Below, one piece after another: positions 48,101 to 56,125 of a stretch of DNA of 64,000 nt. Both the position numbers and the translations under genes were made by a program. Source of the DNA: an uncultured Polaribacter sp. GTDB taxonomy: Bacteria; Bacteroidota; Bacteroidia; Flavobacteriales; Flavobacteriaceae. Below the pieces are notes generated by a model. The model was not told where the DNA came from. It did no database searches and saw only the letters and a program-made list of their open reading frames with translations. The stretch is taken from positions 1 to 64,000 of the forward strand of contig NZ_CANMVP010000004.1 in the NCBI RefSeq assembly GCF_947501385.1, read 5' to 3'. Positions within the stretch are counted from its first letter, which is position 1. Each line of letters begins with the position of its first letter.

Positions 48101-48413
48101 TTTTTAGTTTCATTAAACTATATATTTTTACACCAATAGCTTTGGCGGTTTTTTCTTTGTATTTAATTTTATTTTGACTTTTGTAAAAGTAAAAACCACA
48201 AAGCGCGAGCGTAATTAAAGAACTAATCACTATAAAATTTACAGTTCCTCCAAAAAAAGTATACACGATACTCTCTAAACCAAATACCGCTAAAAACATC
48301 AAAAATACAATACCTAATAAGTAAATAGGAATGCCTTTTTTAATTTTTTTAATATCAGCTTTTAATTTTTTTTGTTTGTTCTGTAATAATAAAATTTGGT
48401 TGCGTTTATGCAT
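48093..48413 (-). CDS. small two-helix membrane protein between the mutase subunit genes
   Basis: A 106-residue protein. A basic N-terminal coiled region (about residues 5-26) is followed by two hydrophobic helices ([18 protein letters not shown] and [18 protein letters not shown]) and a charged tail. I do not recognise a family. The ATG at 48413 is preferred to the TTG that would extend it to 48431. It sits between the two methylmalonyl-CoA mutase genes, overlapping the large-subunit start by 8 bases and following the small subunit by 11, so it is part of that operon. A role in membrane anchoring or in B12 supply is speculation. Confidence 0.7.
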   Translation of the reverse strand: MHKRNQILLLQNKQKKLKADIKKIKKGIPIYLLGIVFLMFLAVFGLESIVYTFFGGTVNFIVISSLITLALCGFYFYKSQNKIKYKEKTAKAIGVKIYSLMKLKNE

Positions 48414-48424
48414 TGTTTCTCTCT

Positions 48425-49786
48425 TTAACAAGAACTACTTTCTTCCTTTAATCGTTTTTTTTCTAAATTTTCAGAAAGTCGTTTTCTAATTAATGGGGGA
48501 AATAATGTTTTAATGTTTCTTTGTTTTATAAATGGATCTGTTTGTATAACATCTTTCATGAAATTATCTTTGTTAGACTGTAAATTAGTGCCTAGTAAGA
48601 TGATTTCTTTTTTGTTGAATTCTTCTTCTTCTTTATTGGCGCTTTCTTTTAACTTTCGTTGAATAGTACCTTCTTTTAAATTTTTTAAAAATCCGCCACT
48701 TTTTTCAATTAATTTAAATATTTCCAACGCTTTTTCAGCTATTTGATCTGTTAAAGATTCGATATAGTAACTTCCATCAGCAAAATACTGTGCATCTTCG
48801 AATCCACTTTCTTGTTGAAGTATTAACAATTGATTTCTAGAAATTCGCTCACCAAACTCATTACTTTTTGCATAGACACTATCATAAGAAACGTTAGAGA
48901 TGGTATTAGCGCCACCAAGAACAGCACTCATGCACTCAGAGCTGGTTCTTAACATATTCACATTGTAATCATACAATGTTTTATTTCTTTTTGAAGGTTG
49001 TACAAAGAGGTGTGCTTCTTTATCTTGAATTCCATATTCAAGCAATAGCGCTTTCCATAACATTCGAAAAGCTCTTAGTTTTGCGATTTCAAAAAAATAA
49101 TTACTACCCACAGAGAATTGAAAATGAATTTTATGAGCATTTTCTACACCAAAATGATTCAAATACTCATTTGCTTGTGCTAATGTATATGCCAATTGCT
49201 GCGTATTATTTGCGCCAGCATTTTGAAACAAATCTCCTGAAACTGAAATTGCATTGTCTAAAGAGGCAACAATTTTCTCTAATTTTTTATGATCTTCTTT
49301 TAAATTGACATACCAATTGCCGCTTTCTGCAAGATTTCCAAGAATGTCTATTTGATAAAAGCATTTTTTTGAATCTACATATTCAGCAATTGCAATGATA
49401 AATGCATCGTCTAAAAAGTGAAATTTAAAATAGGTATTGATTTGATTGAAATCAATATTATGAAGTAAGGCTTTGAAGTCAATTTTTTTATTTAGCACAA
49501 ACTGAATTGCAGTTGCGCCTCTTTTTAAAACATCGTTTGCGAAAGTATTTGCTTGGTGTTCATTATCAACTATGATGGTTTGGCAGATTTTATAATTTTC
49601 TTTGGGAAGATTTAAGTCGTTATGCGTTCTGTCTTCTTTTGTGTAAAACGGTTTTACTGTAATTCCTTCATTCGTTTTCCAAAGTAATGTTTCATTGTAA
49701 TCTGCACCTTTTAAATCTACTTGAATTTTTTGTTTCCAAGCAGCTGGTGATGTTCCTTCAAATTCACTAAATAGAAATTTACTCAT
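48425..49786 (-). CDS. mutA: methylmalonyl-CoA mutase small subunit
   Basis: A 453-residue protein homologous to the barrel half of the large subunit but without the C-terminal B12-binding domain, as expected for the small (MutA-like) subunit. It has SSECMSAVLGGANTISN, a region that parallels the catalytic subunit, and FGERISRNQLLILQQESGF. It dimerises with the large subunit and has no catalytic cobalamin of its own. It starts 1 base after the stop of the septum-formation gene upstream, forming an operon that reads udk, this septum gene, mutA, small membrane gene, scpA. Confidence 0.9.
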   Translation of the reverse strand: MSKFLFSEFEGTSPAAWKQKIQVDLKGADYNETLLWKTNEGITVKPFYTKEDRTHNDLNLPKENYKICQTIIVDNEHQANTFANDVLKRGATAIQFVLNKKIDFKALLHNIDFNQINTYFKFHFLDDAFIIAIAEYVDSKKCFYQIDILGNLAESGNWYVNLKEDHKKLEKIVASLDNAISVSGDLFQNAGANNTQQLAYTLAQANEYLNHFGVENAHKIHFQFSVGSNYFFEIAKLRAFRMLWKALLLEYGIQDKEAHLFVQPSKRNKTLYDYNVNMLRTSSECMSAVLGGANTISNVSYDSVYAKSNEFGERISRNQLLILQQESGFEDAQYFADGSYYIESLTDQIAEKALEIFKLIEKSGGFLKNLKEGTIQRKLKESANKEEEEFNKKEIILLGTNLQSNKDNFMKDVIQTDPFIKQRNIKTLFPPLIRKRLSENLEKKRLKEESSSC

Positions 49787-50103
49787 TATTTTTTTAGGGT
49801 ATCAAATTCTATAATATAAATGTCTTCATTTTCTTTTTTCATGAGATATTTTTCTCTCGCGAAACGCTCTAATTGTAAAGAATCTTCTAGCTTTTTTATG
49901 GTTGCTTTGTCTTCAGCTATTTTTGTTTTATAGAAAGAAATTGTACTTTCTAAATCGTTTATTTCTTTGTTGAATTTTCTATGAATCAAATAAGAATTTT
50001 CATCAAAAAATAGCATCCATATTAAAAACGGAATGAAAATTAAAACAAAAATATTTGTTATAATTTTAAAGGCACTATTATTTTTTAAATCCTGTATAGA
50101 CAT
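49786..50103 (-). CDS. septum formation initiator (DivIC/FtsB-like)
   Basis: A 105-residue single-pass membrane protein. One hydrophobic helix (about 14-31, IITNIFVLIFIPFLIWMLF) is followed by a coiled coil (about 45-85) and the short LERFAREKYLMKKENEDIYIIEF segment typical of the C-terminus of DivIC/FtsB family proteins. It would take part in the divisome together with FtsL/FtsQ. Such genes lie between udk and methylmalonyl-CoA mutase genes in other flavobacteria as I recall. It overlaps the mutase small-subunit gene by 1 base and follows udk by 2. Confidence 0.85.
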   Translation of the reverse strand: MSIQDLKNNSAFKIITNIFVLIFIPFLIWMLFFDENSYLIHRKFNKEINDLESTISFYKTKIAEDKATIKKLEDSLQLERFAREKYLMKKENEDIYIIEFDTLKK

Positions 50104-50105
50104 TT

Positions 50106-50711
50106 TTATAGGCGTTCGTTTATAACCGTTCTTACAATATCTATAGCAACTGTATTAAAGCGATCATTTGGTATAATTAGATCTGCAAAATTCTTTGTAG
50201 GCTCTATAAATTGTAAATGCATTGGTTTTAACGTAGATTGATATCTGCTGAGTACTTCATCTAAATCTCTTCCTCTTTCTGTAATATCTCTCTTTAATCT
50301 TCTAATTAAACGTTCGTCAGTTTCTGCATGTACAAAAATTTTGATATCAAACAAATCTCTTAATTCTTGATTGTTTAATATTAGAATACCTTCAACAATA
50401 ACCACTTTTCTAGGGTGTGTTTTTAAAGTGTCTTTTGTTCTATTATGTGTTACAAAAGAATAAATAGGCTGATCTATGGTTTTTCCAGATTTTAAGGCTT
50501 TTAAATGTTTGATAATTAATTCAAAATCGATGGCTCTTGGATGATCAAAATTAATTTTTGTTCTTTCATCATAAGATAAATTATTTGTCTCATTATAATA
50601 TGAATCTTGAGAAATCACACAAACTTCATCTGTTGGTAGTTGTTTAATAATTTGATTTACAACGGTGGTTTTTCCACTTCCAGTACCTCCTGCAATTCCA
50701 ATAATTAGCAT
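50106..50711 (-). CDS. udk: uridine kinase
   Basis: A 201-residue P-loop kinase. The Walker A is GIAGGTGSGKTTVV, and downstream YYNETNNLSYDERTKINFDHPRAID is the uridine-kinase signature region; the RRLKRDITERGRDLDEVLSRY stretch forms the lid. It phosphorylates uridine and cytidine in salvage. It is the first gene of the operon that runs through the divisome and methylmalonyl-CoA mutase genes; the 70-base gap to gpsA is AT-rich, without a clear terminator. Confidence 0.95.
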   Translation of the reverse strand: MLIIGIAGGTGSGKTTVVNQIIKQLPTDEVCVISQDSYYNETNNLSYDERTKINFDHPRAIDFELIIKHLKALKSGKTIDQPIYSFVTHNRTKDTLKTHPRKVVIVEGILILNNQELRDLFDIKIFVHAETDERLIRRLKRDITERGRDLDEVLSRYQSTLKPMHLQFIEPTKNFADLIIPNDRFNTVAIDIVRTVINERL

Positions 50712-50781
50712 AAAAAATTATGTTTTTGATAAAAATCTCTGTTCAAAGAGTAAAGATATTATAAATAAATAAATTTGAGAC

Positions 50782-51783
50782 CTAACCGGGTTCTTTTTCA
50801 GAACCAACTTCTCGTGTAATTAATCCTTTAAAGGCATCAAAAACAGTATTTCCTTCATACAAAACTTTGTACACTTCTTCTGTTATAGGCATGTCTACCT
50901 TGTAATCTTTCGCTAATTGAATAACCACTTTTGTGGTTTTAACGCCTTCGGCAACTTCACTCATATCATTAATAATAGCTTCGAGTTTTTTGCCTTTTCC
51001 TAATTGAAAACCTACATGATGATTTCTACTTTTAGAACTAGAACAGGTAGCTATCAAATCGCCCAAACCCGTTAAGCCTGCAAAAGTTCTGCTTTTTCCA
51101 CCCATGGCAGTTCCCAATCTTGTTAATTCAGACAAACCTCTTGTTATTAAGGCAGAACGTGTATTGTCTCCTGCATCTGCGCCGTCACCCATACCTGCTG
51201 CAATTGCCACAACATTTTTTAAAGCACCACCTAATTCACTACCAATGACATCTGTATTTGTATAAACACGAAAAAGACCAGAGCTAAAAACGGTTTGTAA
51301 TTTTTTAGCAATGGTATTGTCTACCATAGAAATTACAGCCGCCGCCGCTTTGCCAAAATGAATTTCTTTGGCAAGATTTGGGCCCGTAAGCACACCAGCC
51401 GGATGACCAGGCAAAATTTCTTTAATGATTTCTGTCATTCTCATTTTAGTTGAAATTTCTAAACCTTTCGCTAAACTAACAATAGGCACCCAAGGTCTAA
51501 TGTAGGGTTTTGCTTCTAAAAGTACCGTTCTAAAATGCTGTGACGGAATTCCCATGACAATTACATCTGCATTTTCTACAGTTTCTTTTATAGAGTTTGA
51601 AGCTTTTAACCCTTTGTGAAGTTTTGCATTTGGTAAATATTTTTCGTTAGAATTAAGATTGTTTATTTCATTAACGGTATCTATATTTCTTGCCCACAAA
51701 GTTGTTTCACTATTTTTTGAGGTTAATGAAGCCACAGTAGTTCCCCAAGAACCACCACCTAACAAGCCAACTTTAAGTTTCAT
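50782..51783 (-). CDS. gpsA: NAD(P)-dependent glycerol-3-phosphate dehydrogenase
   Basis: A 333-residue GpsA. The N-terminal dinucleotide motif VGLLGGGSWGTTVA starts at about residue 5, followed by KGLEISTKMRMTEII, GPNLAKEIHFGKAAAAVIS and GAADG-like GGALKNVVAIAAGMGDGADAGDN; the C-terminal domain has LTGLGDLIATCSSSKSRNHHVG. It supplies glycerol-3-phosphate for phospholipids. The ATG at 51783 is used, since a TTG 51 bases further upstream would add an N-terminal extension unlike the family. A gene next on the minus strand, tRNA-Thr, is separate. Confidence 0.95.
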   Translation of the reverse strand: MKLKVGLLGGGSWGTTVASLTSKNSETTLWARNIDTVNEINNLNSNEKYLPNAKLHKGLKASNSIKETVENADVIVMGIPSQHFRTVLLEAKPYIRPWVPIVSLAKGLEISTKMRMTEIIKEILPGHPAGVLTGPNLAKEIHFGKAAAAVISMVDNTIAKKLQTVFSSGLFRVYTNTDVIGSELGGALKNVVAIAAGMGDGADAGDNTRSALITRGLSELTRLGTAMGGKSRTFAGLTGLGDLIATCSSSKSRNHHVGFQLGKGKKLEAIINDMSEVAEGVKTTKVVIQLAKDYKVDMPITEEVYKVLYEGNTVFDAFKGLITREVGSEKEPG

Positions 51784-51960
51784 AGTTTTAATTTTGAAAT
51801 AAATGGGAGATTGCAATATAACCAATTTAAGCAACTTTTTAAATTGGTATTTTTAGATTGAAAATAAAAATTTCTTGAAAATGACCATCCTTAAAGAAGA
51901 GCTATCAAGGAATTGTTTAGATTAAATAACGTGTTCTAAAGAAATCAGGATTTTTAAAAT

Positions 51961-51990
51961 AAAAAAGTCTCAAAAGAAATTTTGAGACTT
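51961..51990 (-). terminator. terminator for tRNA-Thr
   Basis: On the minus strand AAGTCTCAAAA-tttc-TTTTGAGACTT (51965-51990) forms an 11-base-pair stem with a four-base loop followed by a U tract (51961-51966). It lies 12 bases past the 3' end of the tRNA gene and also faces away from the gpsA region. Confidence 0.87.
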
Positions 51991-52001
51991 CTATAATATT
52001 G

Positions 52002-52075
52002 AGCCGATGGAGGGACTCGAACCCACGACCTGCTGATTACAAATCAGCTGCTCTAGCCAGCTGAGCTACATCGGC
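52002..52075 (-). tRNA. tRNA-Thr(TGT)
   Basis: A 74-nucleotide tRNA on the minus strand. The acceptor stem pairs GCCGATG (5') with CATCGGC (3'), the D arm holds AGCTCAGCTGGCTAGAGC, the anticodon arm GCTGA-TTTGTAA-TCAGC has the anticodon TGT (threonine ACA codons), and the T arm has GGGTTCGAGTCCC. The CCA end is not encoded (the base after the discriminator T is followed by CA). It stands alone, with its own terminator. Confidence 0.96.
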
Positions 52076-52145
52076 TTTTAATTTTGTGAGCGCAAATAAC
52101 ATACAATAATTGTAGATGACCTAAATAAATATGATTTTTTTGCAC

Positions 52146-52176
52146 AAAAAAAACTTCAATAACTATTGAAGTTTTT
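52146..52176 (-). terminator. terminator downstream of the photolyase gene
   Basis: AACTTCAAT-aact-ATTGAAGTT (52152-52173) forms a nine-base-pair stem flanked on the left by A8 (giving U8 for minus-strand transcripts) and on the right by T. It lies about 75 bases past the photolyase stop (52250), so it most probably ends the minus-strand photorepair transcripts. Confidence 0.8.
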
Positions 52177-52249
52177 ATCAAAATTTTTAATACTTTATAT
52201 CTTGTTGAACATAAGACTTTTCTACTTTTTCAATTTTTTGTAATTATAA

Positions 52250-53554
52250 TTAATTTAAGGCTTCCTTGTAAACCCTTAAACATCTTTCTCTTGCTTCTTT
52301 ATGATCTACTATTTCTTTTTCATAAGTTAGTTCCTGAAATTCTGGCACCCATTTATGAATGTATTCTAAATCTTTGTCGAACTTTTTAATTTGGGTTGTA
52401 GGATTAAAAATTCTAAAATACGGAGCTGCATCTACACCAGAACCTGCAACCCATTGCCAATTCCCAATATTACTTGACATTTCATAATCGTGTAGTTTTT
52501 CAGCAAAATAGGCTTCTCCCCATCTCCAATCTATTAATAAATGTTTGCACAAAAAGCTACCTACCAACATTCGGACTCTGTTATGCATAAAACCTGTTGC
52601 ATTCAATTGACGCATTCCTGCATCTACAAAAGGATAACCCGTTTGTCCGTCACACCATTTTTTAAACTCATCTTCATTATTTCTCCATTCAATTCTGTCG
52701 TATTTAGATTTGAATGACCGTTCTGAAGTATGTGGAAAATGCCAAAGGATTTGCATAAAAAATTCTCTCCAAATTAACTCTTGCCAAAATATTTCGTTTT
52801 TTTCTGAGATGGCTTTTTGCACCATTTTTCGAACACTAACGGTTCCAAAACGTAGATGTGGTCCTAATTTAGAAGTTGCATCTTGTGCGGGAAAGTTACG
52901 CGTATCTTCGTAGTTTTGAATAAGGGTAGGCGTAACCGTATAATTTTCTATTTTTTGTTTCGATTTTGTAAAACCAATATCAGAAAGACTTAAATTGGGT
53001 AGTTTTTTGTTTTTTACTAAGTTTTTTAAGAACGAACTTGTATAATAGTTATCTAAATTATGTGTTTTAAATCTCTCTTTCCATACTTTCATATAGGGCG
53101 TATAGACCACATACGGAAGTCCGTCTTTTTTTACAACTTCATTTTTTTCAAAAATTACTTGATCTTTAAAGGTCTGAAATTCAATGTTATTAGCATCTAA
53201 CAACTCTTTAATTTCTTCGTCTCTCTGTTTCGCATAAGGTTCATAATCTCTATTTGTGAAGACAGTATGTATCGTGTAATTTTTAATGAGCTCTTGATAA
53301 ATAGCCAATGGTTTTCCATGAAACATTGCAATGCTACTTTTATTTTGTTCTTGCAAAGTGGTACGCATTTTTTGAAGTGTTTCATAAATAAAAGTTACCC
53401 GAGCATCATCTTTTGGCAGTTTGTTTAAAATTTCTTCATCAAAAATAAAAATTGGAAGTACAGGGAAATCACTTTTTAAAGCATTGTAAAAACCAAGATT
53501 GTCATCTAAACGCAAGTCTCTACGAAACCAAAAAATATTTATTGTTTCTTTCAT
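52250..53554 (-). CDS. deoxyribodipyrimidine photo-lyase, class I CPD type
   Basis: A 434-residue flavoprotein. The N-terminal alpha/beta domain starts INIFWFRRDLRLDDNL (antenna-binding), and the FAD domain carries the canonical SSNIGNWQWVAGSGVDAAPYFRIFNP, with NWQW at 365-368. All features of classical CPD photolyase are kept, so it should repair cyclobutane pyrimidine dimers using blue light. I take the ATG at 53554; a TTG at 53572 would add six residues and overlap the next gene. It is the most downstream member of the minus-strand island and ends at a terminator. Confidence 0.93.
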   Translation of the reverse strand: MKETINIFWFRRDLRLDDNLGFYNALKSDFPVLPIFIFDEEILNKLPKDDARVTFIYETLQKMRTTLQEQNKSSIAMFHGKPLAIYQELIKNYTIHTVFTNRDYEPYAKQRDEEIKELLDANNIEFQTFKDQVIFEKNEVVKKDGLPYVVYTPYMKVWKERFKTHNLDNYYTSSFLKNLVKNKKLPNLSLSDIGFTKSKQKIENYTVTPTLIQNYEDTRNFPAQDATSKLGPHLRFGTVSVRKMVQKAISEKNEIFWQELIWREFFMQILWHFPHTSERSFKSKYDRIEWRNNEDEFKKWCDGQTGYPFVDAGMRQLNATGFMHNRVRMLVGSFLCKHLLIDWRWGEAYFAEKLHDYEMSSNIGNWQWVAGSGVDAAPYFRIFNPTTQIKKFDKDLEYIHKWVPEFQELTYEKEIVDHKEARERCLRVYKEALN

Positions 53555-53555
53555 C

Positions 53556-54020
53556 TTACTCAAATTTACCAAAAAGTGCTTGTAGTTTTTCTTGTCGGTA
53601 CTTAAAAATTTCTTCCAATTTTGGCTTCACTAAAAAAGGATGCACCAGTTGTCCTAAAAAACCTAGCGGAACTTTATAATCGATTATATCTTCTAACTCT
53701 ACGCCACCTGATATTTCTTTTACAAAATGTTTATGATGCCAAAGTGCATAAGGACCATACATTTGTTCATCTACAAAGTATTTTTTATCTTCTATATGTG
53801 TAATTTCTGAAACCCATTTTGTTTTTATTCCTAAAAGAGGTGTAACATTGTATTGAATAATTTGCCCAATATACAAAGGTCTATCTATTTTAGAAAGAAT
53901 ATCAAAACTCATATAATCTGGAGTAATTATTTTTAAGTTTTTAGGATTTGATAAAAATTTCCAAGCTTCATCTAGAGAGATTGGCAACTGCTGTTTTTTA
54001 TGAAGCGTATATATTTTCAT
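53556..54020 (-). CDS. SRPBCC-family protein
   Basis: A 154-residue helix-grip protein. KKQQLPISLDEAWKFLSNPKNLKIITP is the typical N-terminus of the polyketide-cyclase/ligand-binding SRPBCC superfamily; other marks are VTPLLGIKTKWVSEI and YALWHHKHFVKEISGG, and the C-terminus LGQLVHPFLVKPKLEEIFKYRQ. It has a hydrophobic cavity and could bind a lipid-like or aromatic ligand. It lies 1 base upstream of the photolyase and 1 base downstream of TspO, forming a tight operon. Confidence 0.85.
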   Translation of the reverse strand: MKIYTLHKKQQLPISLDEAWKFLSNPKNLKIITPDYMSFDILSKIDRPLYIGQIIQYNVTPLLGIKTKWVSEITHIEDKKYFVDEQMYGPYALWHHKHFVKEISGGVELEDIIDYKVPLGFLGQLVHPFLVKPKLEEIFKYRQEKLQALFGKFE

Positions 54021-54021
54021 G

Positions 54022-54483
54022 TTAATTGTGTATTAAAATGTATAGATTTAAAGAAGTTGCAATACACAACCAGATCATATAAGGAAGTAGTAAGTATTTG
54101 TAATTACCAACTTTACTACTGAATTTAAAAAAGTACATAAATAGCAGAGCCGTTAGAATAGCAATAGTAACCAATGCAAACAAAACTAATTTTTGATGAA
54201 AGAAAATAAAGTTCCAACTTACATTTAGTATAAATTGTAAAAGAAAAATACTTTTATTTTTTTGATTGTTTTCTTCAATAAAAAGTTTTCCTAAATAGAT
54301 AGAAAAACAAATCATTATAAATGTCCAAGCAATACCAAAAACAACACCTGGCGGTGTCCAAGGAGCTTGATTTAGATTTGTATACCAAGTTGATAAAGGA
54401 CCATTTTCCATCAACCAACTTCCAATAGCCAGACCACTAAAATTTATAATCAGGAAAAGTAGGGTTAGTTTTAGTTGTTTCAT
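54022..54483 (-). CDS. tspO: TspO/MBR (translocator) family protein
   Basis: A 153-residue protein with five hydrophobic helices. Family hallmarks are NQAPWTPPGVVFGIAWTFIM, WNFIFFHQKLVLFALVTIAI and the late WLCIATSLNLYI. TspO binds tetrapyrroles and regulates light or stress responses in Rhodobacter; in a photorepair island this suggests handling of porphyrins or light-linked signalling. It lies between the SRPBCC and Lacal_2735-like genes with only 1-3 bases of gap. Confidence 0.92.
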   Translation of the reverse strand: MKQLKLTLLFLIINFSGLAIGSWLMENGPLSTWYTNLNQAPWTPPGVVFGIAWTFIMICFSIYLGKLFIEENNQKNKSIFLLQFILNVSWNFIFFHQKLVLFALVTIAILTALLFMYFFKFSSKVGNYKYLLLPYMIWLCIATSLNLYILIHN

Positions 54484-54486
54484 CTT

Positions 54487-54660
54487 TTAAGATTTCGCTT
54501 GTATGGCTTCAATTTTTTTTAGTATATGATCTGCTTCTAAATACTTTTGATCGCTGTCGCTTCTATTGATAGATTGCAGTTTATATGCATCTTCCATTAA
54601 TTTTTTATACTGTTCTTGAAGTTTATCTACTTCAGATTTTTTTTTGAATAAACCAAACAT
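54487..54660 (-). CDS. Lacal_2735-type small protein
   Basis: A 57-residue protein beginning MFGLFKKKSEVDKLQEQYKK, followed by LMEDAYKLQSINRSDSDQKY and an acidic coiled C-terminus ending AIQAKS. I recognise the pattern MFGLFKKK...LMEEAYKLS as that of the Lacal_2735 family of small Bacteroidota proteins of unknown function. There is no secretion signal and no cysteine. It lies between TspO (3-base gap) and glutathione peroxidase (2 bases) and must belong to the same transcript. It is short but its codon use and lack of frame breaks support it. Confidence 0.8.
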   Translation of the reverse strand: MFGLFKKKSEVDKLQEQYKKLMEDAYKLQSINRSDSDQKYLEADHILKKIEAIQAKS

Positions 54661-54662
54661 CG

Positions 54663-55139
54663 CTATGAATTTAAGTGTTTTGTAATTTTAGAACTCAATG
54701 GTTTGGTAATAGAAAAATAATAATCTACCAATTTACCATCTGGAGAAACCAAGTATTTTTGAAAATTCCATTTTACCGTAGAACTTTTATGATCGTTGAA
54801 ACTTTTATCTGTTAACCAAATGTATAATGGATGTTGATTGCTACCTTTTACATCAATTTTTTCAGTCATTAAAAAAGTAACACCAAAATTCACTTTACAA
54901 AAAGCTTCAATATCTTCTGAGTCTCCTGGTTCTTGACTTCCAAATTGATTGCATGGAGAGCCAATAATCATCAAATTTTCTTTGTGCATTTTATACAATT
55001 CTTCTAATTCTTTGTATTGAGATGTAAAACCACATTTAGAGGCTACATTCACAAAAAGAAGGTATTTGTTTTTATATTCAGATAAGTCAATAGCTTTATT
55101 TTGTAAGCTATTGATCTCAATTTCATAGAGGTTTGTCAT
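54663..55139 (-). CDS. glutathione peroxidase (Cys type)
   Basis: A 158-residue thioredoxin-fold peroxidase. The catalytic residue is Cys36 in VASKCGFT, so a cysteine rather than selenocysteine is used; the other catalytic parts are visible as CNQFG (Gln) and VKWNFQKYL (Trp and Asn). It reduces peroxides with thiol donors and protects against photo-oxidative stress. I use the ATG at 55139; extension to a TTG at 55181 overlaps the upstream SDR gene. It belongs to the same minus-strand transcript. Confidence 0.92.
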   Translation of the reverse strand: MTNLYEIEINSLQNKAIDLSEYKNKYLLFVNVASKCGFTSQYKELEELYKMHKENLMIIGSPCNQFGSQEPGDSEDIEAFCKVNFGVTFLMTEKIDVKGSNQHPLYIWLTDKSFNDHKSSTVKWNFQKYLVSPDGKLVDYYFSITKPLSSKITKHLNS

Positions 55140-55143
55140 GTTG

Positions 55144-55827
55144 TTATATTTTGAAATTAACGATTCCGCAGTCAAGTTCAAAAATTTGACCTGAAATAGA
55201 GCTTGCCTTTTCTGAAATTAGAAAATTTGCCAGGTCTGCAACTTCTGTGGGTTTTAAAAACTTTTTAAGAGGATGACGTTCTGTGATATTTTCTATCATT
55301 CTTTCATTTCTTAACAGTTTCGATGCCAAGTCTGTGTCTGTTACTGTTGGAGCAATTGCGTTTACACGAATTGTTGGTGCTAATTCTGCACCTAAAGATT
55401 TGGTTACACCTTCTACACCAGATTTTGCAGCAGCTACACTTGCATGAAACGGCATTCCTAATTTTGTAGCAACGGTGCTAAATAATAAGATATTTGGCTG
55501 TATTCCATTTTTTAATTTTGGTAAGTATTTTTGAATTGATTTTACTGCACCAATCACATTAATTTCGAAATCTTGTCTGAAATCATCTAGTATTAATCTA
55601 GAAATTGGTTTTAAATTGATGCTACCAGGACAGTAGATTAAAGTGTCTACTTCTTCAATTTCTGGCAATTCATCGGTAAGAATATCACAATTATAATGAG
55701 TTAAATTAGTATGAGTTAGCAAAGGAGCTGTTCTACTGATATTAAAAACTTTGTTTTTTTCTATTAAGGAATTTACAATTGCTTGTCCAATTCCTTTGCT
55801 TCCTCCAATTACTATTATTTTTCTCAT
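55144..55827 (-). CDS. short-chain dehydrogenase/reductase
   Basis: A 227-residue classical SDR. It opens IIVIGGSKGIGQAIVNSL (Rossmann), has the serine in LLFSTVATKLG, the pattern MPFHASVAAAKSGVEGV where the usual YxxxK is HASVAAAKSG (the tyrosine is replaced by His or Ala), and a late LASKLLRNERMIENITERHPLKKFLKPTEVADLANFL typical of the family. The atypical catalytic residue suggests altered activity or a binding role. It lies 4 bases before the glutathione peroxidase start and 6 after the next upstream gene. Confidence 0.82.
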   Translation of the reverse strand: MRKIIVIGGSKGIGQAIVNSLIEKNKVFNISRTAPLLTHTNLTHYNCDILTDELPEIEEVDTLIYCPGSINLKPISRLILDDFRQDFEINVIGAVKSIQKYLPKLKNGIQPNILLFSTVATKLGMPFHASVAAAKSGVEGVTKSLGAELAPTIRVNAIAPTVTDTDLASKLLRNERMIENITERHPLKKFLKPTEVADLANFLISEKASSISGQIFELDCGIVNFKI

Positions 55828-55833
55828 GTGCTT

Positions 55834-56049
55834 TTAGGGTCTTCCTTTCAAGCGCTTTTCAATTTTTTGTTTTACAACTGTTAAGCGCTTCATAAGATCC
55901 ATTATTTCTGGATCTTTTTCTTGTTTATATACTTCGTTTAGCTCTAATACTAAAGCTTTTACTTCTCTAGAAGCTAAAATTCTATCACTTGTTGTTTTAA
56001 ATGAGAATTTTCTTGTTTCAAATTCTACTGCCTTTTCTTTTAACGTCAT
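55834..56049 (-). CDS. small unknown protein, paralog A
   Basis: A 71-residue basic helical protein (MTLKEKAVEFETRKFSFKTT...). I do not recognise a named family. It shares an extended motif with its neighbour at 56126-56353, including FETRK, TSDRI, RE.K.L, LNE.YK and MKRLTVVKQKIEKRLKGRP, so it is an evident tandem duplicate. No signal peptide, membrane helix or cysteine is seen. The C-terminal run of lysine/arginine suggests nucleic-acid or protein binding. It begins 6 bases before the SDR gene, within the light-damage island. Confidence 0.7.
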   Translation of the reverse strand: MTLKEKAVEFETRKFSFKTTSDRILASREVKALVLELNEVYKQEKDPEIMDLMKRLTVVKQKIEKRLKGRP

Positions 56050-56125
56050 TCTATTTTTATATTCGATTTATCTAATTTTCGAATATAAATATAATTGTTA
56101 GAAGTGCAAGAGAAAAGTGAGTTTA

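Noticed and set aside
54663..55139. A selenocysteine glutathione peroxidase
   Set aside because: The catalytic position is encoded by a cysteine codon and there is no in-frame TGA.
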